Positions 11,346 through 18,866 are shown, counted from the stretch's first letter. The stretch is 21,508 bases of DNA from Apostichopus parvimensis (GCA_000934455.1 KN882222.1:239266-260773); one strand, 5' to 3'. Numbers and translations are program-made. The notes: a model not told the origin generated them from the letters alone.

Positions 11346-12000
11346 TGGTTTAATTTTTGGTTTGGCTATCAAGTTAAACAAATGCATGTGCCATTTAATG
11401 TTACTGTTGAAGGTATTACAAAGGCTTAGTTTCATCAGGGAGAAATATCAAAGAATCCATTTATGGGCCAATTCTCACAGCTGCTGATCTTTGAGGGTTA
11501 GAGGGTGGGTCAAAATAAGTTGATATGTTTCCTATGTGCAAAAACAAAAGAAAGAAGAAAGAAGACAATATTTCAGATGCAAAGTATCTGATAATTTCGG
11601 AAATCAGAACTTATGTTGGTTCATATTTGCAGTACTAGTGCATGTTCTTCCTCTTGTTGTAGTCAGTGAAAGGTAGCAGCAGTGGAGACTTATTTTAGTT
11701 TTGATGCAACTAATACACCAATGCAAACATGATGGAACTCATGTTCCATCATCGAGACCAAAGTATATTTGTGCGTTCTGGTTTCGTTCCTGTTCAGTCA
11801 CAAGTGTTATCTTGTCTTACCTCTAATAGAGTAAAAAGTACACGGTGTCCATTGTCATATTACTGCAGGACATTGATTCAGCCCATGTTAGTAGTCGGTA
11901 TAATTGTTGTTACGTTACAAGTTGTAAACAAGTCAAACTTACTTACAATTTGTTGAAATATTTTCGACATTTGTTAACATTAATTAAATCACTTGTTTAA

Positions 12001-12006
12001 AATAAA
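12001..12006 (+). terminator. Possible polyadenylation signal (plus strand)
   Basis: A canonical AATAAA follows a T/A-rich stretch. It is the first of two within 80 bp and lies downstream of the plus-strand exon relics. Chance occurrence is likely in such AT-rich DNA. Confidence 0.25.
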
Positions 12007-12073
12007 TCGTGTTCATGTATTTTCTGTGTACCCTGTCATATTTTGTATGCATTTCTGTTTAACCTAATAGGGC

Positions 12074-12079
12074 AATAAA
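12074..12079 (+). terminator. Possible polyadenylation signal (plus strand)
   Basis: A canonical AATAAA is followed about 20-30 bases later by a GT-rich stretch (CTTTGTTGTTTGAG near 12098-12111), the usual downstream element arrangement. This makes it the better of the two candidates for the 3' end of a plus-strand transcript. Confidence 0.35.
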
Positions 12080-12293
12080 CTGTAGTACGAAACTGAACTT
12101 TGTTGTTTGAGATAAACTAAAAAACTTCTATGAAAGCTTTACTTGGCCTACTGGGAAGTGGAATGAATACATTTAAATATGTAATGACACTTGTAAAAGT
12201 TTAAGCATGTGTAACTGCATTTTACTTGCTTATTCCCTTCTGAAATTTACAATGTAGTCATTACAAGCTTACAAAGGCAGGATAAACTATGAG

Positions 12294-12606
12294 GATAGTA
12301 CTGGACTGTCACCCAAGCAGGGTTGTGTATTAAACATTTGTAAGATTTGCTTGATGAGAATGTTTAAGTGGTCTCCAGAAAGAAGAAAAATCATTATGAT
12401 GGTACTGAACTGCAACCCAATACCAACTTATGCAAAGTAGTCTCCAAAAGAAAGGATAATCCATAAGGATGGTACTGAACTGCAACCCAATACCAACTTA
12501 TGCAAAGTAGTGTCCAGAAGAAAGGATAATCCATAAGGATGGTACTGAACTGCAGTCCTTACCATTTTGTGTGATCAAGTCTCCAAAGGGTATTTTTGAT
12601 AAGGAT
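12294..12606 (+). repeat. 70-bp minisatellite
   Basis: Two copies of a 70-bp unit (12401-12470 and 12471-12540) differ at only two positions. A diverged third copy follows to 12606, and a longer, more diverged copy of about 107 bp precedes from 12294. Each unit starts GGTACTGAACTGCA and ends near GGATAATCCATAAGGAT. The two central copies are clearly the youngest duplication. Confidence 0.85.
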
Positions 12607-12685
12607 GGTGGGAGTCTCTCAAGTTGTCCATAGGCCCAAAACATGTCTGTATTTGTAGGTGGGTGTGTGTATGTTTATGTGTGTG

Positions 12686-12701
12686 TTAATACGCGTATTA
12701 A
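12686..12701. repeat. Perfect 16-bp palindrome
   Basis: TTAATACGCGTATTAA is fully self-complementary and follows a TG-rich alternating tract from about 12660. Such tracts can adopt cruciform or Z-DNA forms in vitro. No function is implied. Confidence 0.7.
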
Positions 12702-12987
12702 TATCCAATGAGAACTCCAGCCTTTGAGTGTATTTCATCTGAAATATCATTGTCTTATAGTTGTCGTTTTACAACTTCGTAGTACCATGCCTACCGCTTG
12801 AAGCCAAAAAGCATTGACTACTTTTTCTCAAAATGTCGCTCTTTCCTCAGTGCTTTGACTATTTCCATTTTTTTTTTTTGCTTTCAAAAACCACAATTTC
12901 TCGATATTTTAATTTGTAATACTGAAATGATTGTTTCAACATATTTTGATAATATTTTGAGCACTAAAGTTACCCCCAGCCTCCCCG

Positions 12988-12997
12988 CCCCCCCCCC
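12988..12997 (+). repeat. Poly(C) run followed by poly(A)
   Basis: Ten C are followed directly by eight A. This is one of five C runs of at least 10 in this window. Confidence 0.9.
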
Positions 12998-13660
12998 AAA
13001 AAAAACCCGTCTGCTTCGTCCTGACTGTATATACCGTTACATAAAAAGAACTGTTAGTCATGAATGTGAATGAGAGCTAACTGTTAATAATTGCTACGTG
13101 ATTTTTAACAGTATTCTTTATCTACATTACCGTGGTTGAATGAAGGGTTTAAAATATATGCTTAACGACGTAGTGCAATAAGAGCCTTCGCATGGCTTCC
13201 CTCCTAGAGAAATAGAAATACAAACAAAATAGGGATAAAATTCCACAGCTTAGTCCGGGAGTAAATGTATTTTGTCTAGTGAAACAAATATTTTTCTAAG
13301 TCTTCATATACCGTCATGAAAATATTTTAAAAATATGAAGGCATTTCACACCAAACGTTTAACTTCAAAGACACACGTGTTTATATACCGTAATGGATGC
13401 AACCTGTCCAATATAGGTTTTTATCTACTTCAAAATGTTTGCAATATTGATTCTACTTTTAAAATGGTGTATAGCCTACTACGTTACCAATGTACATACA
13501 CCATATTTATTGGTTAATTATCCCTCTCACATAACATTCACTCAAATATAAGGTCTATCCAATACGGCAAAATTAAAACATAATAATTAAGATAAAGGTA
13601 ACAAAATATGTTGGTTTCAGTGCGCAAAAATGACACCCTTACAGCTGTTTAATTCACGTT

Positions 13661-13943
13661 CACAACCAATCTCAGACATAAAGTAAGGCGTAGTGAAGAC
13701 GTAGGGAATGGATTTAAGTTGATTGGCGAGTCAAATTGAAGGGATAATCCGGTGATGGAAGACAACCAATCTCAGTCATGAAGTAAGGAATGGATCTTAG
13801 TCGATCAGCGGGTCAAATGGAAGGGATAATCCGGTGATGGAAGACAACCAATCTCAGTCATGAAGTAAGGAATGGATCTTAGTCGATCAGCGGGTCAAAT
13901 GGAAGGGATAATCCGGTGATGACAGGCAACCAATCTTAATCAT
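13661..13943 (+). repeat. 82-bp minisatellite
   Basis: A first diverged copy of 100 bp (13661-13760) carries extra bases. Two 82-bp copies (13761-13842 and 13843-13924) are identical except in the last three bases. A truncated fourth start (ACCAATCTTAATCAT) runs into a poly(C) tract. The unit begins ACCAATCTCAGTCATGAAG and ends GGATAATCCGGTGATG. The near identity of the central copies points to recent duplication or homogenisation. Confidence 0.85.
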
Positions 13944-13955
13944 CCCCCCCCCCCC
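13944..13955 (+). repeat. Poly(C) run
   Basis: Twelve consecutive C directly end the 82-bp minisatellite. Confidence 0.9.
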
Positions 13956-14783
13956 ACTCCTTCCTATAAGCTCGAATTCGTAACAGAGGGAAGTGCCTCC
14001 ATTGCGTCATGAAAAATCATGTCAGTAAACTCTTTAATCAAATTTAAGTTCACCAACTAAAACTTAAATTTTCATGAATGGTTTTGCAACTTTAAACGGG
14101 GACAAAAACAAAATTGAATTTGCCCCCCTCACATCACGAAGGCTGGCTACGCGCCTGATACCATTTGTTGTTGCCATATGCATTCACAAAATATCCCCAA
14201 ATTTGAATAATTCATACAAAATGCCCGATTTGCACATGATTTTGACCTAAAGAAGCAGAACATTTCCTATACATTTAGTGACTAGTTATCAACGTCAGTC
14301 ACCGGAACCCTTTAAGTTTATCAGCCAACGTCAGCTATCAGGACTACAGAATATTCAATTTTGGTTTGTCTAGTATTTAGCTTTGTTTGGCCGTATTTAT
14401 TTTCTTAAATTTACGCTGTAATTTCATAACAGTTTGCAGAGTAAAATCTCGGCAGCGTACCAATAAACGATACCATAAAACCTTTTGTGATCACCACATT
14501 CCTCTCCTCTTTTCCCCAACCTTCAACTCTACACCTTGTCCACGGCTGTTTATAGAATTTTTTCACCCTTAGTGTAAAACGCAAAATGATGTAACGCAAT
14601 ACAAATAATATAAACATTACATTTTTAATGCTGACAGAGATATTATTAAAACATCATAACGGGAAGTAGATATAAGCAAATTGGTCCTTAGTTAATCATT
14701 TTATTAAAACACTCACTATAATGAAGAAAAGACAACAAAATATAAATTGATTAAAAATAGAACTATAAGAAACGAAAGTATGA
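13956..14783. other. Intergenic stretch downstream of the Kazal gene
   Basis: This lies past the polyadenylation signals of the minus-strand Kazal gene. The overlapping frames at 14387-14617 on opposite strands show no motif. I see nothing that can be named. Confidence 0.45.
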
Positions 14784-14789
14784 TTTATT
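14784..14789 (-). terminator. Second AATAAA for the Kazal gene
   Basis: The plus strand reads TTTATT, which is AATAAA on the minus strand, about 80 bases after the stop codon. It is an alternative or backup polyadenylation hexamer. Confidence 0.4.
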
Positions 14790-14815
14790 TTCATAAATTA
14801 TTAAATTACTAATAG

Positions 14816-14821
14816 TTTATT
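14816..14821 (-). terminator. Polyadenylation signal of the Kazal gene
   Basis: AATAAA on the minus strand lies 50 bases after the TGA at 14871-14873. Its position supports reading the second Kazal exon as the terminal exon with a short 3' UTR. Confidence 0.55.
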
Positions 14822-14870
14822 GGATATCATTTGTCTGGGGAAGGAACTGCCATCTGACAAGTTACCACCA

Positions 14871-15139
14871 TCAATTGAACACGCTGTCACGGTTACCAAT
14901 GTCTCCCCTGAAGTGCCCGTGGCCCCTCCCAGAGTTTCCCGCCACATGCTCATGTCCATGTCTTGTCGTGGATGCGCAATTTCCATCATGTTCGATGTTT
15001 AGATCAATGTTTCCTCCTTCACATCTCTCCGTGTCCAAGTCACATTGCGTTTTGTAGGTTTTACCGTTAGTTGCACAGACCGGTCCTCCTAGACCCCCGT
15101 GAGAAGCTATGCAGCTCGGACAAGCAATATCACCTCTAC
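14871..15139 (-). CDS. Terminal exon: follistatin-type Kazal domain and His/Gly-rich tail
   Basis: The acceptor is ACGTATATAG and the first two bases (GT) complete a phase-1 codon. Six cysteines lie at exon residues 7, 10, 22, 33, 40 and 55. The core CATNGKTYKTQC has the C-x10-C spacing and central Tyr typical of Kazal folds. The C4-x6-C5 spacing is that of follistatin- or agrin-like modules, not of classical SPINK inhibitors, where it is 2-3. The residue two after the second Cys, the usual P1 site, is Ala. A tail of about 34 residues is rich in His and Gly (RHGHEHVAGNSGRGHGHFRG) and ends at TGA. The protein should be secreted. Protease inhibition is possible but not shown. A second phase-1 donor at 14897/14896 could bypass the stop. 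Confidence 0.75.
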
Positions 15140-15228
15140 CTATATACGTAACGAAAAGGGGGCAAAATATTCGCATGCATATTAAGCAGTTGTTTGTGCC
15201 TTCCGAATTACATTTTGTGCATAATAAT

Positions 15229-15244
15229 CTCTCTCTCTCTCTCT
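15229..15244 (+). repeat. (CT)8 microsatellite
   Basis: Eight perfect CT units lie just left of the upstream target-site duplication of the U2-headed element. Confidence 0.9.
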
Positions 15245-15253
15245 ATGTTGAGC

Positions 15254-15265
15254 TTACCCTTCCTA
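15254..15265. repeat. Target-site duplication, left copy
   Basis: TTACCCTTCCTA is repeated exactly at 15456-15467 and brackets the U2-headed element. A 12-bp exact duplication with no wider similarity is what LINE-mediated retroposition leaves. Confidence 0.75.
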
Positions 15266-15455
15266 CTGTTTAAGAAAAAGTCGCCAGGAAAGAACCTGGG
15301 CACGAAATCTAAACTACCGAACGACTGATCCGCTCTCAATCCCAGTCCCCTTGCATCGGGACTGTGACTGTGTGATCATCGTCAGTTGTGCATCGCCATT
15401 CCCCTCGAAAAGGGAACAGATACTACACATGATCTTAGCCAAAAGGCCGAGAAGA
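15266..15455 (-). mobile_element. U2 snRNA-headed retroposed element (190 bp)
   Basis: On the minus strand the element starts with 42 nt that match U2 snRNA from about its fifth base: stem-loop I (TCTCGGCCTTTTGGCTAAGA) and the branch-site pairing motif GTAGTA, with one clear substitution inside. After CTGTTC the similarity stops. The remaining ~148 nt are not U2: the 2a stem, the Sm site (AUUUUUG) and the 3' stem-loops are all absent. This body can form three hairpins: 15399-15416 with a 7-bp stem and UUCG loop, 15343-15364 with a 7-bp stem, and 15283-15301. It ends in CTTTTTCTTAAACAG, directly before the duplication. It is either a SINE with an snRNA head, or a one-off chimera made by template switching from U2 RNA to another RNA. 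Confidence 0.7.
15414..15455 (-). ncRNA. U2 snRNA 5'-domain-like segment (not a functional U2 gene)
   Basis: The segment covers stem-loop I and the branch-point recognition region of U2, conserved except for a missing first few bases and one A-to-T change after AAGATCA. A covariance search would probably report a partial U2 here. It lacks everything 3' of about U2 position 47 and so cannot be a working spliceosomal RNA. Confidence 0.75.
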
Positions 15456-15467
15456 TTACCCTTCCTA
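15456..15467. repeat. Target-site duplication, right copy
   Basis: This is an exact copy of 15254-15265 and abuts the 5' (U2) end of the element. Confidence 0.75.
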
Positions 15468-16028
15468 GTCTACTCGCTACCCTCGCTCACACCCTTCTGC
15501 CTCTCTGGCTCTTAATTACCCATATAGAGTACACAACATTTCCTGAGAGGACTCTCGTGGTGAACCTGTTGTGCAAAGAGGTTATTAGTAAAACATTATG
15601 TAGAATAATGAAAGTAACTCACAGCTGCACAATTTTTCTTCAATCAGATCGTCTGGTGGTTGTTTGAAATCATCTGAAGTAAGACAATTAAAACGTCACA
15701 AGGCTAGTAAGATTGTAATACTTTGTCGCTGTTTATTGCGATGAGTTACAGTGATTGGTGAATTGATAAGAACGGAGTTCTGAAATCAGTTATTCAGTCA
15801 GTCAGTCAGTCATGCTATCATTCAAGCATCCAATCAATCAATCAGCTACTCAGCCAACTAGTAAGTCTATGAGACTGGCAGCAACTGTGTTGCTCGCGAC
15901 TATATACAGACAAGCAACTAATCAATCAGTCAGTTAATTAATTAATTGTTTACCTATTCAGTCAGCCAGTAAGTCAGTCATCCAGAAAGTCAGATACTAT
16001 AGTCAGCCAACAAGCCATCCAACTAACA

Positions 16029-16391
16029 CTGGGGTGGGCAATCTACGGCCCGCGGGCCACATGCGGCCCGCCAGTGATTTGTTTGCGGCCGGTGAGATGT
16101 ATCAAGAAAAAGAAAAAAATCAATCTATTTTACATCATCACAAAAAACGCTGCTTAGAATTCATCGGCACTAATGATGCTGTCAGGTAGGCGTATTATCC
16201 CAATTAAGTATCAACTGTACTGTATTGACATTATGTTTATGTGAATACTGATTAACTACACACACCTATTGATTGAAAGTCCTCGGAATCAAAGGTTTGA
16301 AATCAACAGCAGGTCGTTGGTTAGGTGCGGCCCAGTCAATGTTTCACTCCTTATATCTGGCCCATTCATTCAAAAAGGTCGCCCACCCCTG
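16029..16391 (+). mobile_element. hAT-type non-autonomous DNA transposon (MITE), 363 bp
   Basis: The left end CTGGGGTGGGC and the inverted right end CAGGGGTGGGC form an 11-bp terminal inverted repeat with one mismatch. The CAGGGGTGGGC start and the following CGGCCCGCGGGCC block are characteristic of hAT-superfamily elements. The flanks are AACTAACA (16021-16028) and AACTAACC (16392-16399), an 8-bp target duplication with one change, which is the hAT length. There is no transposase frame inside, so it was mobilised in trans. The single flank mismatch and the TIR mismatch indicate some age. Confidence 0.85.
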
Positions 16392-16483
16392 AACTAACCA
16401 ATCAAATCAATGACCATGTCAGTGAGTGGGTCAGTCGGCAAGAAATTCATCCAATCACCCAATCAATGAATTATTATGTTAAT

Positions 16484-16810
16484 CAGTAAGTGATGCAACA
16501 GTTACTTAGCTATTCAGTTCGGCCACTATTCAGCCAATCAGGAAGTCAGATCTTATAATCAGCCAAGAATAGCCATCCATCTAGCCAATCAGTCCAATCA
16601 GCCAATCAGTGTGTTTATTCAATGTCAGTCAGTAAGTGATGCAGCAGTTAATTAGCTATTCAGTTCGGCCAGTAATTCGGTCAACCAGGAAGTCAGATAT
16701 TATATTCAGCCAAGAATAGCCATCCATCTAGCCAATCAGTCCAATCAGCCAATCAGTGTGTTTATTCAATGTCAGTCAGTAAGTGAGTCAGCAGTGCATT
16801 AGCTACTCAG
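16484..16810 (+). repeat. 147-bp tandem repeat
   Basis: Unit starts (CAGTAAGTGATGCARCAG) fall at 16484 and 16630, and a shortened third start falls at 16777. The internal landmark AGCCATCCATCTAGCCAATC recurs at 16571 and 16718, which gives a 147-bp period. The two full copies are very similar, with scattered substitutions and small indels in their first half. The array is a local expansion of the CAGT/CAAT-rich field. Confidence 0.8.
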
Positions 16811-17200
16811 ATGAGAAAATATTACTCTCCGTCTGTTGCGCAAGGTAAAAATTCAAATTCAAAATGTATAGTTCTGTATCAAGGCATGGCTAATCTATCA
16901 TACGACGTCTTGATGTTCCCAGGAGTATCAGACAATATGGTGCCGGATCATTCAGCATGCAAGGACCAAAAACTCTGGAACAATATCCCTCTAACTATCC
17001 GTTCATCTCCCACTGTTACTACTTTCAAAAGAAATCCCAAAACTCATATTTGCTAGGGTCATTTTTTATCTTTGTATTTGTACTGTATATTCATTTTCTG
17101 CCATGTATCTGACATTGTGTTTTTGTTTTCTTTGGTTGTGAAGCGCTATGATCATTTTTGGAATAGCGCTATATCAAGCATTGTATTTATTTATTTATTA
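16811..17200 (+). mobile_element. 3' end of an L2/CR1-like LINE, decayed
   Basis: The translated segment LWNNIPLTIRSSPTVTTFKR followed by NPKTH matches the conserved C-terminus of reverse-transcriptase ORFs in the L2/CR1 group (LWNxLPxxIRSxxSLxxFKxxLKTHL). Just upstream, RQYGAGSFSMQGPK is in another frame. One extra A in the A-run near 16965-16969 separates the two, so the ORF is broken. The 3' UTR carries an 8-bp inverted repeat (AGCGCTAT at 17142-17149, ATAGCGCT at 17163-17170) and ends in ATTT repeats, the usual 3' tail of this group. It is 5'-truncated; the exact left limit is uncertain. Confidence 0.75.
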
Positions 17201-17440
17201 TTACTGCTGTTGATCCCTCGCCATTTGTAATTTGTAACACCGACACCATTGCTAAAAGTAGCGCCAAGATTCCCTGCAGTGCATCACAAATACGTGTTGC
17301 CTGGGAAGGTTACATCCCATAGGCGCATCACTATATTCAATTGTTACTACGCAGGTTCATATTAAAATATCTGGACTGAAGAAATACCATGGGGATTAAG
17401 TGCATTGCGCTAGGTCACAAACATGGTGTCAAGGGTACAA
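17201..17440. other. Intronic stretch, nothing recognised
   Basis: This lies between the LINE tail and the tRNA-like hairpin. The frame starting at 17389 has no motif. No feature can be supported. Confidence 0.4.
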
Positions 17441-17446
17441 ATGTAA

Positions 17447-17472
17447 TTCGAGTCCCAGCCAGGACTCGAACC
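17447..17472 (-). mobile_element. tRNA-like B box in a perfect hairpin, possible SINE relic
   Basis: On the minus strand, 17472-17462 reads GGTTCGAGTCC, a perfect match to the Pol III B-box consensus GGTTCGANTCC. The adjoining bases fold into a perfect 9-bp stem (TTCGAGTCC at 17447-17455, GGACTCGAA at 17462-17470) with a 6-nt loop, as in a T-arm. Upstream on the minus strand (about 17525-17473) the sequence loosely resembles a tRNA-derived SINE head (GCGTGGTGGTC...GGTACTAGCG), but I find no clean A box. A SINE relic is the best reading. A functional tRNA is not supported because no cloverleaf closes. Confidence 0.4.
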
Positions 17473-17987
17473 TGCAATACTTATATCGCTAGTACCTTTT
17501 ACCTTTCCATTTTGACCACCACGCTTCACATTTTACACACCAAAAAAATGTATCATCGCCATGTAGCCTGGACACTCCCCCAACTGATAATATATGAGGC
17601 TCGTGTACTGCATTAGCATTCGCATACCAGAGAGGGGATGTTCTGTATGGATGAATGTCCTTGTCAAAATGTCAAGAATAATGCATGCATCTGACACCAA
17701 CATCATCCAATTATCGAAAGGCTAGTAAAGGAAATCTCAATTGTTTTGCGAAGGATATTGATATTAGGAAGTGAGTCCTTTACTTCATTGAAATGCACTT
17801 TCAATAGGATATTTCCTTACAGTTAAATTTGTAACTTTGACAGTATTGGTGTCTGCTTCAATTTTGACAATTAGTTAGTAGGAGTATGTAACATTGTTAC
17901 ACCCCTTAATTTTTTTTTAATTATGATAGTTAGCTGATACAGTGAAGTGGTACAACGTGGGACAAAGGAAGAATTTGAGTCAGTGGC

Positions 17988-18019
17988 GGGGAAGGGGTGA
18001 GGGATGGGTTGGGGAGGGG
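17988..18019 (+). other. Potential G-quadruplex in the intron
   Basis: Six G runs of 3-4 are separated by loops of 1-3 nt. Because the Kazal gene is on the minus strand, the G-rich strand is the non-template-complement side and the transcript would be C-rich here. Confidence 0.5.
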
Positions 18020-18242
18020 TTTGTGTTAAAGATGATGACGTCCAAAGTACTATAGAGTAGCAACTGTCATTTCAAGTCATTTTATTTTATATTTAAGCCT
18101 CCCTAAATGTCAAGTTCTTAACTATATTCCCCCTCCAAAAGTTGTAATATCGTACCAATTGTACTCTCAATTGTCTGAAAAAAAAGTCGTCAGCTTTTGC
18201 CTAAAAATTGTAGCAGATCTTTCAAGAACAACAACACCTTAC

Positions 18243-18629
18243 CATCGGCAGATTCAGAGAATTGGATAGAGTCATGTCCGGCTTCTACTGTGTAAGAATT
18301 CATTCCGGTGGTTGCGTAAACCATATCGACCGTAGTTTGGCTGTCGTAATCTGACGCTGGTGGATGCTGGTTTTCATTCTCCTCCTCCTCCTCCTCCTCT
18401 GCCTTGTCCTCATCCTCAACTATGTCAACCCACAAGCATCTCTCTTCCATGATGACCTCGCCTGTCTCCAGGTAGAGGTCACATGACCTTAACTGTAGCG
18501 CGCATTCATTGATATACCGTTTACCGTTGCTTGCACACACAAAGGAACGTTTAAATATACCGCCAGTGTTTATACAATCTTTCTTGATGATGGCGCACTT
18601 CTCCGCCACGGCATCATCGCGGCTGTACC
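18243..18629 (-). CDS. Internal exon: follistatin-type Kazal domain plus acidic linker
   Basis: The acceptor is TTTTCTTGTTCAG and the donor is GATG followed by GTAAGG. Both are phase 1, giving a symmetric 387-nt exon of the kind that carries shuffled extracellular modules. Cysteines lie at exon residues 12, 19, 32, 43, 50 and 65. The core CASNGKRYINEC has the Kazal C-x10-C spacing, Tyr and NEC motif, and C4-x6-C5 is follistatin-like. The P1-equivalent residue is Asn. An acidic linker follows, with seven consecutive Glu encoded by a GAG microsatellite, and then a Ser/Thr-rich stretch that may be O-glycosylated. It joins in frame to the exon at 15139-14871. No signal peptide lies in this exon, so upstream exons are expected. 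Confidence 0.8.
18379..18402 (-). repeat. Coding (GAG)n microsatellite
   Basis: The plus strand reads a CTC trinucleotide run, which encodes the poly-Glu tract of the Kazal exon linker. Length variation here would change the acidic tract without shifting the frame. Confidence 0.75.
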
Positions 18630-18762
18630 CTGAACAAGAAAACAAAAAGTCAAATTGGTAACCTGGACAACCGGAAATCTAAGAAAGTTAATCGTATTAT
18701 ATTAATAAGTGATCAACAATAATCACAACGCACATAATTTCACCCACATCATACCTTTCCTA

Positions 18763-18773
18763 CCCCCCCCCCC
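18763..18773 (+). repeat. Poly(C) run
   Basis: Eleven consecutive C lie upstream of the internal Kazal exon, in what should be its preceding intron. Confidence 0.9.
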
Positions 18774-18866
18774 ACCGTCCAAGTTCTGATGTGACTCTCC
18801 TTTGATTCCTTCATGTGTGTTTCTGGTTTTGTTTGTTTATTTTTTAAGTTGGAGGGCCATTTCTTA

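Larger units (their letters stand above)
11346..12293. other. 3'-flank-like stretch, no confident exon
   Basis: The frame at 11729-11956 has no recognisable domain and no clear splice acceptor. The stretch holds two plus-strand polyadenylation hexamers near its end and otherwise nothing I can name. It could be the 3' end of the decayed plus-strand gene. Confidence 0.35.
12607..13660. other. Non-coding stretch, nothing recognised
   Basis: It holds a purine-pyrimidine alternating tract with a 16-bp palindrome at 12686-12701 and a C10A8 homopolymer pair at 12988-13005. Open frames at 12798-13073 and 13335-13517 have no motif or splice support. Confidence 0.45.
15783..16810 (+). repeat. CAGT/CAAT-rich degenerate repeat field
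   Basis: The stretch is dominated by imperfect tetranucleotides: GTCAGTCAGTCAGTCAT near 15796, CAATCAATCAATCAGC near 15830, TTAATTAATTAATTG near 15935 and many scattered CCAATCAG and AGTCAGT words. It looks like an old tetranucleotide satellite that has drifted and been partly re-amplified. The hAT-type element at 16029-16391 is inserted within it. Confidence 0.7.
15140..18242 (-). other. Intron of the Kazal gene
   Basis: The intron is bounded by a GTAAGG donor (minus strand, starting at 18242) and a TATATAG acceptor ending at 15140. Both are phase 1, so the flanking exons join in frame as ...SESAD-G-RGDIACPSC. Its 3.1 kb hold a U2-headed retroposed element, simple and tandem repeats, an hAT-type MITE, a LINE 3' fragment, a tRNA-like hairpin and a G-rich tract. 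It has no other exon that I can support. Confidence 0.65.

Noticed and set aside
12275..12606. CRISPR array
   Set aside because: The 70-bp units are contiguous tandem copies without unique spacers, in a eukaryotic context.
14801..15057. Frames on the plus strand opposite the terminal Kazal exon
   Set aside because: These are shadows of the minus-strand Kazal coding sequence, which has the cysteine pattern and splice sites.
15266..15455. Functional U2 snRNA gene
   Set aside because: Only the first ~42 nt match U2. The Sm site and the 3' domains are missing and the segment is flanked by a target-site duplication.
15386..15667. Plus-strand frame across the U2-headed element
   Set aside because: It runs through the antisense of the U2 segment and has no domain.
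17401..17480. Functional tRNA gene
   Set aside because: A B box and T-arm-like hairpin are present, but no acceptor stem, D-arm or anticodon arm closes into a cloverleaf.
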